Assembly (NCBI RefSeq): GCF_004365175.1
Contig: NZ_SOCE01000001.1
Location: 3,417,403 to 3,481,402, forward strand
Source: Kribbella voronezhensis
GTDB taxonomy: Bacteria; Actinomycetota; Actinomycetes; Propionibacteriales; Kribbellaceae
Direction: 5' to 3'
DNA: 64,000 nucleotides
Shown one piece after another: positions 34,462 to 42,926 of the stretch; within the stretch, counting starts at the first letter, position 1; every line of letters begins with the position of its first letter. The notes under the pieces were generated by a model that made no database searches, had not been told where the DNA came from, and worked only from the letters and a program-made list of their open reading frames with translations. A program made the position numbers and the translations under genes.

Positions 34462-35799
34462 TCAGGCTGTTGCTTGGTGCAACAAGTTGGTGCGGGCGGG
34501 TGGGCGGGGGAGGTTGTAGTGGTCGCGGAGGGTAGTGCCGGTGTACTCGGTGCGGAAGAGGCCGCGGTGCTGGAGGATCGGGACGACGTGGTCGGTGAAG
34601 GCCTCCAGGCCGGAAGGGAGGACGGCGGGCATGATGTTGAACCCGTCGGCCGCGCCGGCGTCGAACCACTCCTGGATCGCGTCGGCCACCTGTTCCGGCG
34701 TACCGCTGAAGGTGCGGTGGCCGCGGCCACCGCCGAGCCGACCGATCAGCTCGCGAACGGTCAGCTTCTCCCGGCGGGCGAGCGTGACGATCAAGGTGTA
34801 GCGGCTCTTCGCCCCTTCGATCTCGTCCTCGTCCGGTAGGTCGGCCGGCAACTGCTGGTCCAGCGGCAGGTCTTCGGCCTTCAGCTTGAGCGTCTTGGCC
34901 AATTGGTCGCGGGCGTACTCCGGCCGGATCAGCTCGTCCAGCTCGCGTTCGGACCGCAACGCCTCCTCGACCGTGCCGCCGATCACCGGCACGATGCCCG
35001 GCAGGATCTTGATCCCGTCCGGGTCCCGCCCGACCGCCGCGGTACGCGCCTTCAGATCGGCGTAGAACTCCTGCGCATCCGCAAGCGTTTGCTGTGCGGT
35101 GAACACCGCCTCGGCATACCGCGCCGCCAGCCCCTTGCCGTCCTCGGACGAGCCGGCCTGGACGATCAGCGGGTGGCCCTGCGGGGAGCGCGGCAGGTTC
35201 AGCGGACCGCGGACCTGGAAATGCCGGCCGACATGGTCGATCGGGTGCACCTTGTCGTTGTCGCCCCAGACGCCGGACTCCTTGTCGGCCAGCGTCGCGT
35301 CGTCCTCCCAGGAGTCCCAGAGCTTGAACGCGACCTCGAGGAACTCCGCCGCCCGGTCGTACCGTTCGGCGTGCGCCGGCTGGTCGGCCAGGTTGAAGTT
35401 CTTCGCCGCCTCGGGTCCTGCTGTGGTGACCACATTCCAGCCGGCCCGTCCGCCGCTGACGTGATCCACACTCGCGAAACGCCTGGCCAGGTTGAAGGGA
35501 TCGTTGTACGTCGTGGAGGCCGTCGCGATCACCCCGAGCTTCGAGGTCACCGCGGCGATTGCCGTCAGCAACACCGTCGGTTCCAGCGATCCCGCCGGAC
35601 GCCGGCCGACATTCCCGAACAGCACCGGCGAGTCGGCAAAGAAGATCGAGTCGAACTTTCCGCGCTCCGCGATCCGGGCCAGGTTCTGGTAGTGCGTCAC
35701 GTCCGTGTTCGCGAGCGGGTTGCTCTCCGGCAGCCGCCACGACGCCTCGTGGTGCCCGGTACTCATCAGAAACGCGTTCAGGTGCAACTGCCGGGTCAT
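34462..35799 (-). CDS. FMN-dependent monooxygenase, NtaA/SnaA/DszA family (445 aa)
   Basis: Luciferase-like two-component monooxygenase of the NtaA/SnaA/SoxA(DszA) group. HLNAFLMSTGHHEASWR is the typical start, with FDSIFFADSPVLFGN, NVVTTAGPEAAKNFN and GHPLIVQAGSSEDG as diagnostic blocks. These enzymes use reduced FMN from a separate flavin reductase to cleave or oxidise organosulfur or chelating compounds. It is the last gene of an operon with an SsuABC-like importer and a flavin reductase, so it probably desulfurises an imported organosulfur compound. The ATG overlaps the ATPase stop by 4 bases. Confidence 0.88.
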   Translation of the reverse strand: MTRQLHLNAFLMSTGHHEASWRLPESNPLANTDVTHYQNLARIAERGKFDSIFFADSPVLFGNVGRRPAGSLEPTVLLTAIAAVTSKLGVIATASTTYNDPFNLARRFASVDHVSGGRAGWNVVTTAGPEAAKNFNLADQPAHAERYDRAAEFLEVAFKLWDSWEDDATLADKESGVWGDNDKVHPIDHVGRHFQVRGPLNLPRSPQGHPLIVQAGSSEDGKGLAARYAEAVFTAQQTLADAQEFYADLKARTAAVGRDPDGIKILPGIVPVIGGTVEEALRSERELDELIRPEYARDQLAKTLKLKAEDLPLDQQLPADLPDEDEIEGAKSRYTLIVTLARREKLTVRELIGRLGGGRGHRTFSGTPEQVADAIQEWFDAGAADGFNIMPAVLPSGLEAFTDHVVPILQHRGLFRTEYTGTTLRDHYNLPRPPARTNLLHQATA

Positions 35800-36536
35800 A
35801 GCGACACTCCCAGGGCATCGAGTAGGCGGGAACGGACAGCGGCGAATCCGGGATCCGCCGGCGAGCGAGGCGTGGACAACTCGATCGTCTCGGTCGCGAC
35901 GATGCGGCCCTCGTCGAGCACGATCACGCGATCGGCAAGCACGATCGACTCGTCGACGTCGTGAGTGACGAGCAGTACCGCGGGTTGGTGCGCGGCGCAG
36001 AGCTTGCGCAGCAACGCGTGCATCTTCAACCTGGTAAGGGCATCCAGCGCACCGAACGGCTCGTCCGCGAGCAACAACTCGGGCTCACGGACAAGCGATC
36101 GCGCCAAGGCGACTCGCTGCTGCTCGCCACCGGACAGCTCACTCGGCCAAGCGTTCTCGCGCCCTGCGAGCCCAACTTCGGCAAGACTTTTCCGCCCCCG
36201 TTCCTCAGCGCCGGACAACCCGAGTACCACATTGTCGAGAACACGGGCCCACGGCAACAACCGTGAATCCTGGAAAACCACAGAAACGTTTTCCGGTACG
36301 ACGAGGTCGCCGCTGCCCGCCACGCCATGGTCCAGCCCGGCCAGCGCCCTGAGCAACGTGCTCTTGCCGGAGCCGCTCTTTCCCAACAGGGCAACGAATT
36401 CACCGGGCTTGATGGCGAGGTCGAGTTCGTCGAGCACCACCCGGTCGGCGTACCGGCGTACCAGGCTTGTCACTTCGACCGCGACGGTGGTGTCGCGGGT
36501 CAGCGTTGTCGTCAGTCCGCCAGTGTGCGTCGCCAT
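35796..36536 (-). CDS. ABC transporter ATP-binding protein, SsuB-like (246 aa)
   Basis: ATPase of the nitrate/sulfonate/taurine importer family. Walker A LLGKSGSGKSTLL, signature ELSGGEQQRVALARSLV and Walker B LLLADEPFGALD are intact, with LLVTHDVDESIVLADRVIVL at the H-loop. It couples to the permease, whose 3' end overlaps it by 25 bases, and to the monooxygenase by a 4-base overlap. Confidence 0.9.
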   Translation of the reverse strand: MATHTGGLTTTLTRDTTVAVEVTSLVRRYADRVVLDELDLAIKPGEFVALLGKSGSGKSTLLRALAGLDHGVAGSGDLVVPENVSVVFQDSRLLPWARVLDNVVLGLSGAEERGRKSLAEVGLAGRENAWPSELSGGEQQRVALARSLVREPELLLADEPFGALDALTRLKMHALLRKLCAAHQPAVLLVTHDVDESIVLADRVIVLDEGRIVATETIELSTPRSPADPGFAAVRSRLLDALGVSL

Positions 36537-37366
36537 GTCAGCGCCCTCCTCTGAATCAACCGGACGGCACCGTCGGAGAGCAGACCGAGCACCCCGTAGA
36601 GCACCAGCCCGACGATGATGATGTCGGTCTGTCCGTAGGTGCGGGCCAGTTCCATCATGTAGCCGATTCCGCTGGTGGAGTTGATCTGTTCGACCACCAC
36701 GAGCGACAGCCAGGCAGCCGTCACCGCGAACCGGAGTCCGAGCAGAAAACCCGGCAAGGCACCCGGCAACACCACTTTCCGCACGAACTCCGGGCGGGAC
36801 AGGCCGACAGTTTGCGCGAGTTCGACGTACCGGCTGTCGATCGTGCGGAGGCCGTTGTGGGTGTGGAGGTAGATCGGCACGAAGACGCCGAGCGTGATGG
36901 TGGTGATCTTCATCGATTCGCCGATGCCGAGCCAGAGGATCAGCAGCGGCAGCAGCGCGAGGGACGGGATCGCCCGCTTGATCTGGATCGGGCCGTCGAG
37001 GATCGCTTCACCGATCCGGCTGAGGCCGGACAGCAGCGCCAGGACGACGCCGAGCGCGATGCCAAGCCCCAGACCGGCGGCTGCGCGCTGGGCCGACGTC
37101 AGCAGGTTCGACTGGAGCCGGCCGTCGGCAATCAGGTCGCCGGTCGTGGTGACGACCGTCCAGGGCGCGGACAGCACCCGCGGATCGAGCCAGTCGACGG
37201 CGGACCCGATGCTCCAGATCGCCAGCAACAGAACAGGGCCGATGGCCGCGCCGAATCTGATCGGCTTCCCCGGACCGAGCCGGCGCCGACGGCGTACGGG
37301 GCGGGTGGCAGCCGACGCGCGCTCTTCGGCCCGTACGCCGGTCAGCGTCGCCAACTGGCCGCTCAT
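36512..37366 (-). CDS. ABC transporter permease, SsuC-like (284 aa)
   Basis: Membrane subunit of a sulfonate/taurine-type importer with about six helices. The inner-membrane EAA-type loop is TVGLSRPEFVRKVVLPGALPGFLLGL, which contacts SsuB-like ATPases. The N-terminus carries a basic RRRRR stretch. ATG 37366 overlaps the TGA of the substrate-binding protein by 4 bases; the frame is open further upstream only across that gene. Confidence 0.9.
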   Translation of the reverse strand: MSGQLATLTGVRAEERASAATRPVRRRRRLGPGKPIRFGAAIGPVLLLAIWSIGSAVDWLDPRVLSAPWTVVTTTGDLIADGRLQSNLLTSAQRAAAGLGLGIALGVVLALLSGLSRIGEAILDGPIQIKRAIPSLALLPLLILWLGIGESMKITTITLGVFVPIYLHTHNGLRTIDSRYVELAQTVGLSRPEFVRKVVLPGALPGFLLGLRFAVTAAWLSLVVVEQINSTSGIGYMMELARTYGQTDIIIVGLVLYGVLGLLSDGAVRLIQRRALTWRRTLAD

Positions 37367-38445
37367 CGGCCGGCTCCGGCGGCCTTGATGGCATCGGCGG
37401 CCACCGACTGGAAGCGCAGGTCGTACAGGTCGGCGGCCTTGATCACCGGCTTGCCGAGTTCGGCCGCCAGCAGGTCGATCGTCTCCTGGTGCCGAGTGAT
37501 CGCGTCGCTCCAATTGGCGCTGATGTCCGGGCGGCCGGCGTTGTCGACGAGCCACTGCCCATCGGCGGCGGAGAGGCCCTGGTCCTTCACGTAGTACCCC
37601 GCGATCCATTCCTTCGGGTGCTTGTCGATCCAGTCCTGCGCGACACCCCAGGCGGCGACGTACGCCCGGATCGCTGCCGCCTTGCCGGCGTCCTCCAGCG
37701 ACTCGGTCTGCACGTACAGGTGTCCGGCGTCGTCCCGCAGGCCGTGCGGAATCGTGGTCGCCCCGTCCTTGCCGTACTTCGTCAGGTACCGCTTGATCTG
37801 TACGCCGCCGATCGGGGCGACCTCGACCTGCTTGGCCGCCAGCGCATTCGTGTACACGTCGCCGGTGCTGGGCAACTCGATGAGCTTGACGTCGTCCTTG
37901 GTCAGGCCGGCCTTCTTCAGCACCTTGAGCACCAAGGCGCCCTGGGCCTGGCCGGGACTGAAAGCGATCTTCTTGCCGCGGAGATCGGTCAGCGTCTGCA
38001 CGTTCGCGCCGGGCGCCACACCCAGTTCGTAGATCGGGTGCTTGATCGGGTCCTGCCGGAACTTGGAGGCGACGATCTTCACGTGCAGCCCGGTCCACGT
38101 CGCGTGGATGGACGGGATCTCGGCGACCGAGCCGACGTCGAGCGCGTGCGCCCGGAAGGCCTCGATCGTCTGCGGACCACCGCTGAGGTTGGCGAACTGG
38201 ACGAAGGACGAGACCTTGTCCAGTTGGCCGGACAGCTCGAGCGCCTTCTGGGTGGTGGGATCGCCGACGACGATCTTGGCGCCCGCGGGCACGGTGGTCG
38301 GCAGGGCGGCGTCGAGGGCGAGCTTGGGGCCGGTACCGGCCTTGGCGTCGCCACCGCAGCCGGCGAGCACCAGGGCGGCGGCTGCGGCGACCGCCGCGAT
38401 CGCGCCGGCGCGCAGTCTTCTGCGGGTATTTCGGGTGGTGGACAT
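37363..38445 (-). CDS. Substrate-binding lipoprotein of an organosulfur-type ABC importer (360 aa)
   Basis: SsuA/TauA-like periplasmic-type binding protein. The lipobox LVLAGC places the lipidated Cys at residue 30, after a twin-Arg-containing basic start and hydrophobic core. The mature protein has the two-lobe NMT1-like pattern (LRGKKIAFSPGQAQGALVLKVL is the characteristic first-lobe helix). It probably delivers sulfonates or other organosulfur compounds to the SsuC-like permease. It lies 79 bases after the flavin reductase gene. Confidence 0.9.
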   Translation of the reverse strand: MSTTRNTRRRLRAGAIAAVAAAAALVLAGCGGDAKAGTGPKLALDAALPTTVPAGAKIVVGDPTTQKALELSGQLDKVSSFVQFANLSGGPQTIEAFRAHALDVGSVAEIPSIHATWTGLHVKIVASKFRQDPIKHPIYELGVAPGANVQTLTDLRGKKIAFSPGQAQGALVLKVLKKAGLTKDDVKLIELPSTGDVYTNALAAKQVEVAPIGGVQIKRYLTKYGKDGATTIPHGLRDDAGHLYVQTESLEDAGKAAAIRAYVAAWGVAQDWIDKHPKEWIAGYYVKDQGLSAADGQWLVDNAGRPDISANWSDAITRHQETIDLLAAELGKPVIKAADLYDLRFQSVAADAIKAAGAGR

Positions 38446-38524
38446 GACGGAGTCCCTCTCAGATCAGGGCTGACAGAAGGTCGAGGTGAGGTCGGCCGAC
38501 CGACGCGGTGTGGTCGGCGCGAAG

Positions 38525-39079
38525 TCAGGCTGGGCGGTTGGTGGTGGCGTAGCGGCCGTCGTGGTAGAGCAACGGGTCGTGTTCGCGGCGTTCGGCGTGG
38601 GTGGCGAGGCGGGCCACGACGATGTGGTGGTCGCCGACCGCGAACCGGTGCTCGACGAGGGCGCGCAGGTAGCTCGGAGCGTCGTCCAGGACGGGCTCGC
38701 CGGTCCGCAGCCGCGACCAGCGGGTCGGTTCGGCGAACCGGTCGATGCCGCTGGTCGCGAACCGGCCGGCTATGTCGTGCTGGTCGGCGTCGAGGAAGTG
38801 GATCACCAGGCTGGTCGCCTTGCTGACCGTCGGCCAACTCGATGCCGTGGTGGCGATCGAGAAGGACACCAGCGGCGGCAACAGGCTGACGGACACCAGC
38901 GAGGTCGCCGTGAATCCGACCGGACCGTGACCTGAGTCGGCGGTGATCACCACGACGCCGGCGGCGTGCCGACGGAAGACAGAACGGAAAACGTTTGCGT
39001 CGACGGCCTTCTCGTCGAGGCGGTCGGGCACCACGGAAAGCCGGGTGTTCTGGGCAGGATCGAGCGCGTGGACGGACAT
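38525..39079 (-). CDS. Flavin reductase, HpaC/ActVB-like (184 aa)
   Basis: Short-chain NAD(P)H:flavin oxidoreductase. FRSVFRRHAAGVVVITAD, GFTATSLVSVSLLPPLVSFSI (FMN-binding) and a C-terminal HHIVVARLATHAERREHDPLLYHDGRY match the flavin reductase-like domain. It supplies reduced FMN to the monooxygenase at the end of the operon. The ATG at 39079 has GAGGGAGAG upstream. The 149-base leader before it carries the leader-peptide stop and possible attenuator structure. Confidence 0.9.
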   Translation of the reverse strand: MSVHALDPAQNTRLSVVPDRLDEKAVDANVFRSVFRRHAAGVVVITADSGHGPVGFTATSLVSVSLLPPLVSFSIATTASSWPTVSKATSLVIHFLDADQHDIAGRFATSGIDRFAEPTRWSRLRTGEPVLDDAPSYLRALVEHRFAVGDHHIVVARLATHAERREHDPLLYHDGRYATTNRPA

Positions 39080-39228
39080 GTCTCTCCCTCGGACAGGGCA
39101 GGGACGACCGGCAGCGGACAGGCAGGGACACCGCGACCGGGCGAAGGGATGTCAGCTGGCCGGAACGGGCCGCTGTACGGCGTACGGTCTGGCGCGGGAG
39201 GCTCGGAAGCGGCCCGGTCCAGGAGGCG
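39080..39228 (-). promoter_or_regulatory. Leader region between the leader peptide and the flavin reductase
   Basis: GC-rich 149-base segment transcribed after the leader peptide, containing several C- and G-rich blocks able to pair (for example CAGCGGCCCG near 39176 on the opposite strand). It probably acts as an attenuator coupled to translation of the leader peptide. Exact stems were not resolved. Confidence 0.35.
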
Positions 39229-39348
39229 TCAGCGACAGGTGGCGCTGGAGGTGCGCATCTGGTCGATGACGCGGCGGCGGGTGAGCAGACAACTGACCAG
39301 CACCGGCAGCGGAGCGCCGCCGTGAACCCGGGCCGAAGTCGTCGTCAT
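39229..39348 (-). CDS. Leader peptide of the sulfur operon (39 aa)
   Basis: Small open frame whose C-terminus, LLTRRRVIDQMRTSSATCR, matches the actinobacterial putative-leader-peptide pattern RR-x-[VI]-D-x-x-R-x-x-S-A-x-C found ahead of sulfur-assimilation genes. It has two cysteines (20 and 38), the last just before the final Arg and stop. Ribosome stalling at Cys codons when cysteine is scarce would report sulfur status to the downstream flavin reductase/ABC/monooxygenase operon. The ATG at 39348 is preferred; GTG starts within the frame are possible. TTGTC occurs twice upstream (39390, 39382), possibly within a promoter. Confidence 0.7.
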   Translation of the reverse strand: MTTTSARVHGGAPLPVLVSCLLTRRRVIDQMRTSSATCR

Positions 39349-39491
39349 GTCAGCAACTGTCTCATCAAAGTCGACTGGACAACTAGACAATCTCGCCATC
39401 CGGGACACCCGCCCACAATCGCCCGCTTCATGGGACACGGCGACGACTGGGCGCGCGGCGGAGGTGAGGGTCGGGCTCACAGGATTCGGTA

Positions 39492-40007
39492 GTGGTGCGT
39501 TCTACTGGCGTGATGGTTTCGGAGCAGGTGCAGCTGCCGCCCTTTCAGGCGCTCATCGACGAGCACTGGCGGGACGTGATCCGGCTTGCCCGCGCGCTGG
39601 CGGGAGCGGTCGACGGCGACGACGTCGCGCAACGCGCCTGGGAGAAGGCGTTCGCGGCGTACCCGGGGCTGACCTCGGCGCGGAATCTGCGCAGCTGGCT
39701 GCTCACGATCACGGCCCGCTGCGCCACCGACGTGCACCGCGCCCGCAAACCGCAGACCCCACTCGATGACGCGCCGCCGATCGCCGTAGCCGGACCCGAT
39801 GCCGCCGAGTGGCCCGATCCCGATCTCTGGCGAGCCGTGAACGAACTGCCCGAACGACAACGGCTCGCTGTCACGTTGAAGTACGTCGGCGACCTGGACC
39901 ACCACGGCGTGGCCGCCGCTCTGGACACCACGCCCGCCGCATCCCGCCGACTCGTCAGCGATGCGCTCACCACCTTGCGCGACAAACTCGGAGTACACCA
40001 TGTCTGA
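39492..40007 (+). CDS. ECF-type RNA polymerase sigma factor (171 aa)
   Basis: Sigma-70 family protein with region 2 (LIDEHWRDVIRLARALAG...DVAQRAWEKAF) and region 4 (NELPERQRLAVTLKYVGDLDHHGVAAALDTTPAASRRLV), joined by a short linker. It lacks region 3. No anti-sigma gene follows; the overlapping downstream gene is an alkylated-DNA repair protein, so the factor may control alkylation or DNA-damage responses. The start is uncertain (GTG 39492 or ATG 39513). The upstream region is shared with the divergent leader-peptide gene. Confidence 0.85.
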   Translation: MVRSTGVMVSEQVQLPPFQALIDEHWRDVIRLARALAGAVDGDDVAQRAWEKAFAAYPGLTSARNLRSWLLTITARCATDVHRARKPQTPLDDAPPIAVAGPDAAEWPDPDLWRAVNELPERQRLAVTLKYVGDLDHHGVAAALDTTPAASRRLVSDALTTLRDKLGVHHV

Positions 40008-40569
40008 TCTCGAGAGCCGGCTCAGCCGCCTCGCCGTACCTGCCACCGCCCGGCCGCCCGTCCTGCCCACCGCCGACGTCGCCTACGCCTTGCACGACAC
40101 CCCGATCGGCAGGCTGCTGCTGGCCGTCGCAGGCGGCCGCGTCGTCGCCAGCTCGTTCGGTGACGAAGAGACCGTGACGACCCGGCTGGCCCGGGCGATC
40201 TCCCCCCGCGTACTACGTCAGCCTGGCGCCCTGGACGACGTACGCCGCCAGCTGGACGAATATCTCGACGGTCGGCGGCACTCCTTCGACCTGGAAGTGG
40301 ACCTGACGCTGGCCAGCCCGTTCCAGCGACTCGTCCTGAGCGACCTGCCGCTGCACACCAGCTACGGCCACACCACGACGTACGGACAGCTCGCGGGCGA
40401 GATCCACAAGCCGAAGGCAGCTCGGGCAGTCGGTACGGCGCTCGGCGCGAACCCGCTGTGTGTCGTGCTGCCCTGCCACCGGGTGATCGGCGCCAACGGA
40501 AACCTGACCGGATACGCCGGCGGCCTGGAAGCGAAACGTTTTCTGCTGAATCTTGAATCGAAAAGCTGA
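40000..40569 (+). CDS. ogt: Methylated-DNA-[protein]-cysteine S-methyltransferase (189 aa)
   Basis: Repairs O6-alkylguanine by suicidal transfer to Cys159 in the LPCHRVIG motif. The C-terminal half shows SPFQRLVLSDL, TTTYGQLA and NGNLTGYAGGLEAKR. The N-terminal 30 residues (MSDLESRLSRLAVPATARP...) form an extension not needed for repair. The ATG overlaps the sigma factor by 8 bases, so the two are translationally coupled, in the place usually held by an anti-sigma gene. It could therefore report DNA alkylation to the sigma factor (hypothesis). Confidence 0.92.
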   Translation: MSDLESRLSRLAVPATARPPVLPTADVAYALHDTPIGRLLLAVAGGRVVASSFGDEETVTTRLARAISPRVLRQPGALDDVRRQLDEYLDGRRHSFDLEVDLTLASPFQRLVLSDLPLHTSYGHTTTYGQLAGEIHKPKAARAVGTALGANPLCVVLPCHRVIGANGNLTGYAGGLEAKRFLLNLESKS

Positions 40570-40610
40570 GTTTTCCTTCGCCGCCCGCGCGGCATTTACA
40601 CTCGTCGGAC

Positions 40611-40656
40611 AAGAAGAGGCAGGCCCCCAGTGTGGAGTGGGGACCTGCCTCTTCTT
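40611..40656. terminator. Bidirectional hairpin terminator
   Basis: AAGAAGAGGCAGG (40611-40623) pairs with CCTGCCTCTTCTT (40644-40656), with CCCC/GGGG extending the inner stem. The A/T-containing outer stem serves both the ogt gene and the convergent methyltransferase. Confidence 0.8.
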
Positions 40657-40730
40657 GACTGCTTCATTTTCCCTGCCTGGTCAGGGGTTCTCGCGCCCTG
40701 GGCCGACCGGTTCGACGGTGCCGAAAGATA

Positions 40731-41411
40731 TCAATTGTTGGCGGGTTGGTGGATTTCCAGAATGAGCCGGCGGCGGCCGCCCCAGTCGCGTTTGTAGACC
40801 TTGAAGTCCTCGATGCCGGCCGCGGCGCAGAGGCGGCCGTAGCTGGCTTCGTCGTGGATGAAGTGGACGCTGCTGGTGCCGAAGTGTTCGGTGGTGACGA
40901 TGCGGTGTTCGGGGCCCTGGCGGATGCCGTTGGCGATCTCGGAGGCGGTGGCGGGTCCCCAGATCGGGCCCTCGATGACGGCGAGGCCGCCGGGCCGGAG
41001 TACGCGGCAGATCTCCCAGATCGTGGACATCTGCTCGTCCTCGGCGAACAGCTCGTGGAACGCCGTCCACAGGCAGATCACCGCGTCGAAGGAGTCCGAC
41101 TTGTAGGGCAGGTCCGTCATCGAGCCGATCGCCCAGTCGATCGAGAGCTCCTCCTCGGCGGCTTTCGCCCGGCCGGCCTCGATCAGGTTCGGGGAGATGT
41201 CGAGGGCGCGGACCACCTTGCCGGCGCGACGCAGCGGCAGGCTGACGCGGCCGTAGCCGCAGCACAGGTCCAGCACCGACTCGCGGCCGTCGAGGAGCTC
41301 CTCGACGGCCTTGACGACGGCGGCGTCACGTTCGGGCGTGGTGCGACTGGCTAGCCCCTCGACCCCGAGTTCTTCGTACTCGGCCCGGCTGCGCAGTGCA
41401 GAGTTCAGCAT
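40731..41411 (-). CDS. Class I SAM-dependent methyltransferase (226 aa)
   Basis: Rossmann-fold methyltransferase (methyltransferase-11/25 type). Motif I is SVLDLCCGYGRVSLPL, the acidic loop ALDISPNL binds the ribose of SAM, and VICLWTAFHELFAEDE and VLRPGGLAVIEGP are post-motif strands. The acceptor is unknown. ATG 41411 gives MLNSALRSRAEYEELG as the start; the frame is open upstream but without family sequence. Confidence 0.87.
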   Translation of the reverse strand: MLNSALRSRAEYEELGVEGLASRTTPERDAAVVKAVEELLDGRESVLDLCCGYGRVSLPLRRAGKVVRALDISPNLIEAGRAKAAEEELSIDWAIGSMTDLPYKSDSFDAVICLWTAFHELFAEDEQMSTIWEICRVLRPGGLAVIEGPIWGPATASEIANGIRQGPEHRIVTTEHFGTSSVHFIHDEASYGRLCAAAGIEDFKVYKRDWGGRRRLILEIHQPANN

Positions 41412-41449
41412 TGCGTAAGTATCCCGGCACTGCTGGGTCACTGTCAGTA

Positions 41450-42796
41450 TCAGGTGCCAGATCGAGACCCGACCGCTTCCTTGCGACCCACCCGGCCGAA
41501 CACGACGGCGGCCAGCATCGACACGACGATGGACGTGTACGTCGCGCCGAGCCAGCCCGGAACCGCGTGTCCGTTGAAGATCTCGCCCTGCAGGTCCAGC
41601 CAGAACGGCGACCAGCCGTCGACCGTGCCGGGGTTCACCAGCTGATAGGCGACGAAGCCGAACACCCAGGCCACCGTGGGTTGCCAACGGAACCGGGCCG
41701 TGTCGGAGACGTCCCACCGCATCTTGCTGACCACGAAGAAGTCGGCGATAGCGACCGCGAACAAGGGGATGAAGACGGACCCGATCAAGTAGAGGAACTG
41801 CGTGTAGTTGCCCAGGTCAACCAACAGCGCGAGACCCGTGGCCAGGACGCCGATGGCGACCGAGATCCAGCGGCGGTCGATGTGCCCGATGAGGTTGTGG
41901 GCAGCCATCGTGGTGGAGTACACGTTCGCGTACGCCTCGTCGACCTCGTCCACCAGCAGGACGAACAACGCGATCGCGCCGGCCGGCAAGGTGACCAGCG
42001 CTGTGATGACGTCGGTGCTGTTGGTCTGCAGAGTAGCGACGGCGAGCACACCCAACGCGTAGTACACGATTGCCGCGAGACCGTAGCCGAGTGCGGAACC
42101 GCCGAAGGCCGCCTTGTTCGTGCGCGAGTGGCGCGTGTAATCGGCGGCGAGCGGTGCGAACGAGACGACCCCGGCCGCCGCGAGGTCGACGGCAGGCCAG
42201 AAGCCGAACACCTCGTCCTGCGGCAAGGAGTGCACCGGCTTGCTGAGTACGGCGACGAACAGGTAGATCGACGCGATCAGCACCAGCCAGACCATGAACT
42301 TCCGCAGCAGTTTCACGCTGCCCAGCGGGCGAACCGCCATCACCGTGGCGATCGCGCCGGCCAGCAGCACGAACACCCAGCGCCAGCGTTCGCTGGTCAC
42401 CGCGACCGCGGCCTGTGAGATCACGATGATCTCCATCGTGGCCCAGCCGACGTTCTGCGCGATGTTGAGCACCGTCGGCGCCATCGAGCCGCGCCGGCCG
42501 AACAGCCCGCGCAGGCAGGTCATCGCCGGCGCACCCGTCTGCGAACCGAAGACGGCCGCACCACCGAGCACCAGGGCGCCGATCCCGCAGCCGACCACGA
42601 CGGCCAGCAGGCCCTTGACGAGCGAGCCTGTGTACGCCGCGACGAGGGCCCCCGTCACCGGTCCGAACAGCGAGATCCCGAAGTTGCCCCAGAGCGTGAA
42701 CTGGTCGAGGAAGCCCAGCGTGCGCGGGGCATCGGTGGTGAGGACGAGCGGCGCCTCGGTCTTGCTCTGGGCATCACGAACGGCAGTTGTGGTCAT
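41450..42796 (-). CDS. NCS1-family permease under TPP control, CytX-like (448 aa)
   Basis: Twelve-helix cytosine/purine permease family (CodB, CytX). TLWGNFGISLFGPVTGALVAA is helix 1 and GSMAPTVLNIAQNVGWATMEI covers helices 2-3. A TPP riboswitch lies immediately upstream, so the substrate is most likely a thiamine precursor such as hydroxymethylpyrimidine (the CytX role) and not cytosine. The ATG at 42796 is 8-10 bases after a GGGAGCAGG that forms the end of the aptamer, so ligand binding should hide the ribosome-binding site. It is a single-gene unit. Confidence 0.88.
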   Translation of the reverse strand: MTTTAVRDAQSKTEAPLVLTTDAPRTLGFLDQFTLWGNFGISLFGPVTGALVAAYTGSLVKGLLAVVVGCGIGALVLGGAAVFGSQTGAPAMTCLRGLFGRRGSMAPTVLNIAQNVGWATMEIIVISQAAVAVTSERWRWVFVLLAGAIATVMAVRPLGSVKLLRKFMVWLVLIASIYLFVAVLSKPVHSLPQDEVFGFWPAVDLAAAGVVSFAPLAADYTRHSRTNKAAFGGSALGYGLAAIVYYALGVLAVATLQTNSTDVITALVTLPAGAIALFVLLVDEVDEAYANVYSTTMAAHNLIGHIDRRWISVAIGVLATGLALLVDLGNYTQFLYLIGSVFIPLFAVAIADFFVVSKMRWDVSDTARFRWQPTVAWVFGFVAYQLVNPGTVDGWSPFWLDLQGEIFNGHAVPGWLGATYTSIVVSMLAAVVFGRVGRKEAVGSRSGT

Positions 42797-42802
42797 CGTG
42801 AC

Positions 42803-42898
42803 CTGCTCCCTACGCCGGCATTACCCGGTCAGGTTCATGCGGTCGGCGACCCTGCTTGTCGCCCTCTCAGCCCGCAATACGGTGCGAGCTCCCGCGGA
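42803..42898 (-). promoter_or_regulatory. TPP riboswitch (THI element)
   Basis: On the minus strand the conserved segments appear in order: GCGGGAGCTC, GCGGGCTGAGAGGG, a variable P3 arm, GACCGCATGAACCTGACC, GGGTAATGCCGGCGTAGGGA. The last block overlaps the ribosome-binding site of the NCS1 gene, indicating translational control. Confidence 0.95.
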
Positions 42899-42926
42899 GG
42901 TTTGTTACCGCGTCAACGATAACGCG

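Noticed and set aside
37367-38098. Upstream extension of the SsuC-like permease frame
   Set aside because: It lies wholly inside the substrate-binding protein gene in another frame; the ATGA overlap fixes the start at 37366.
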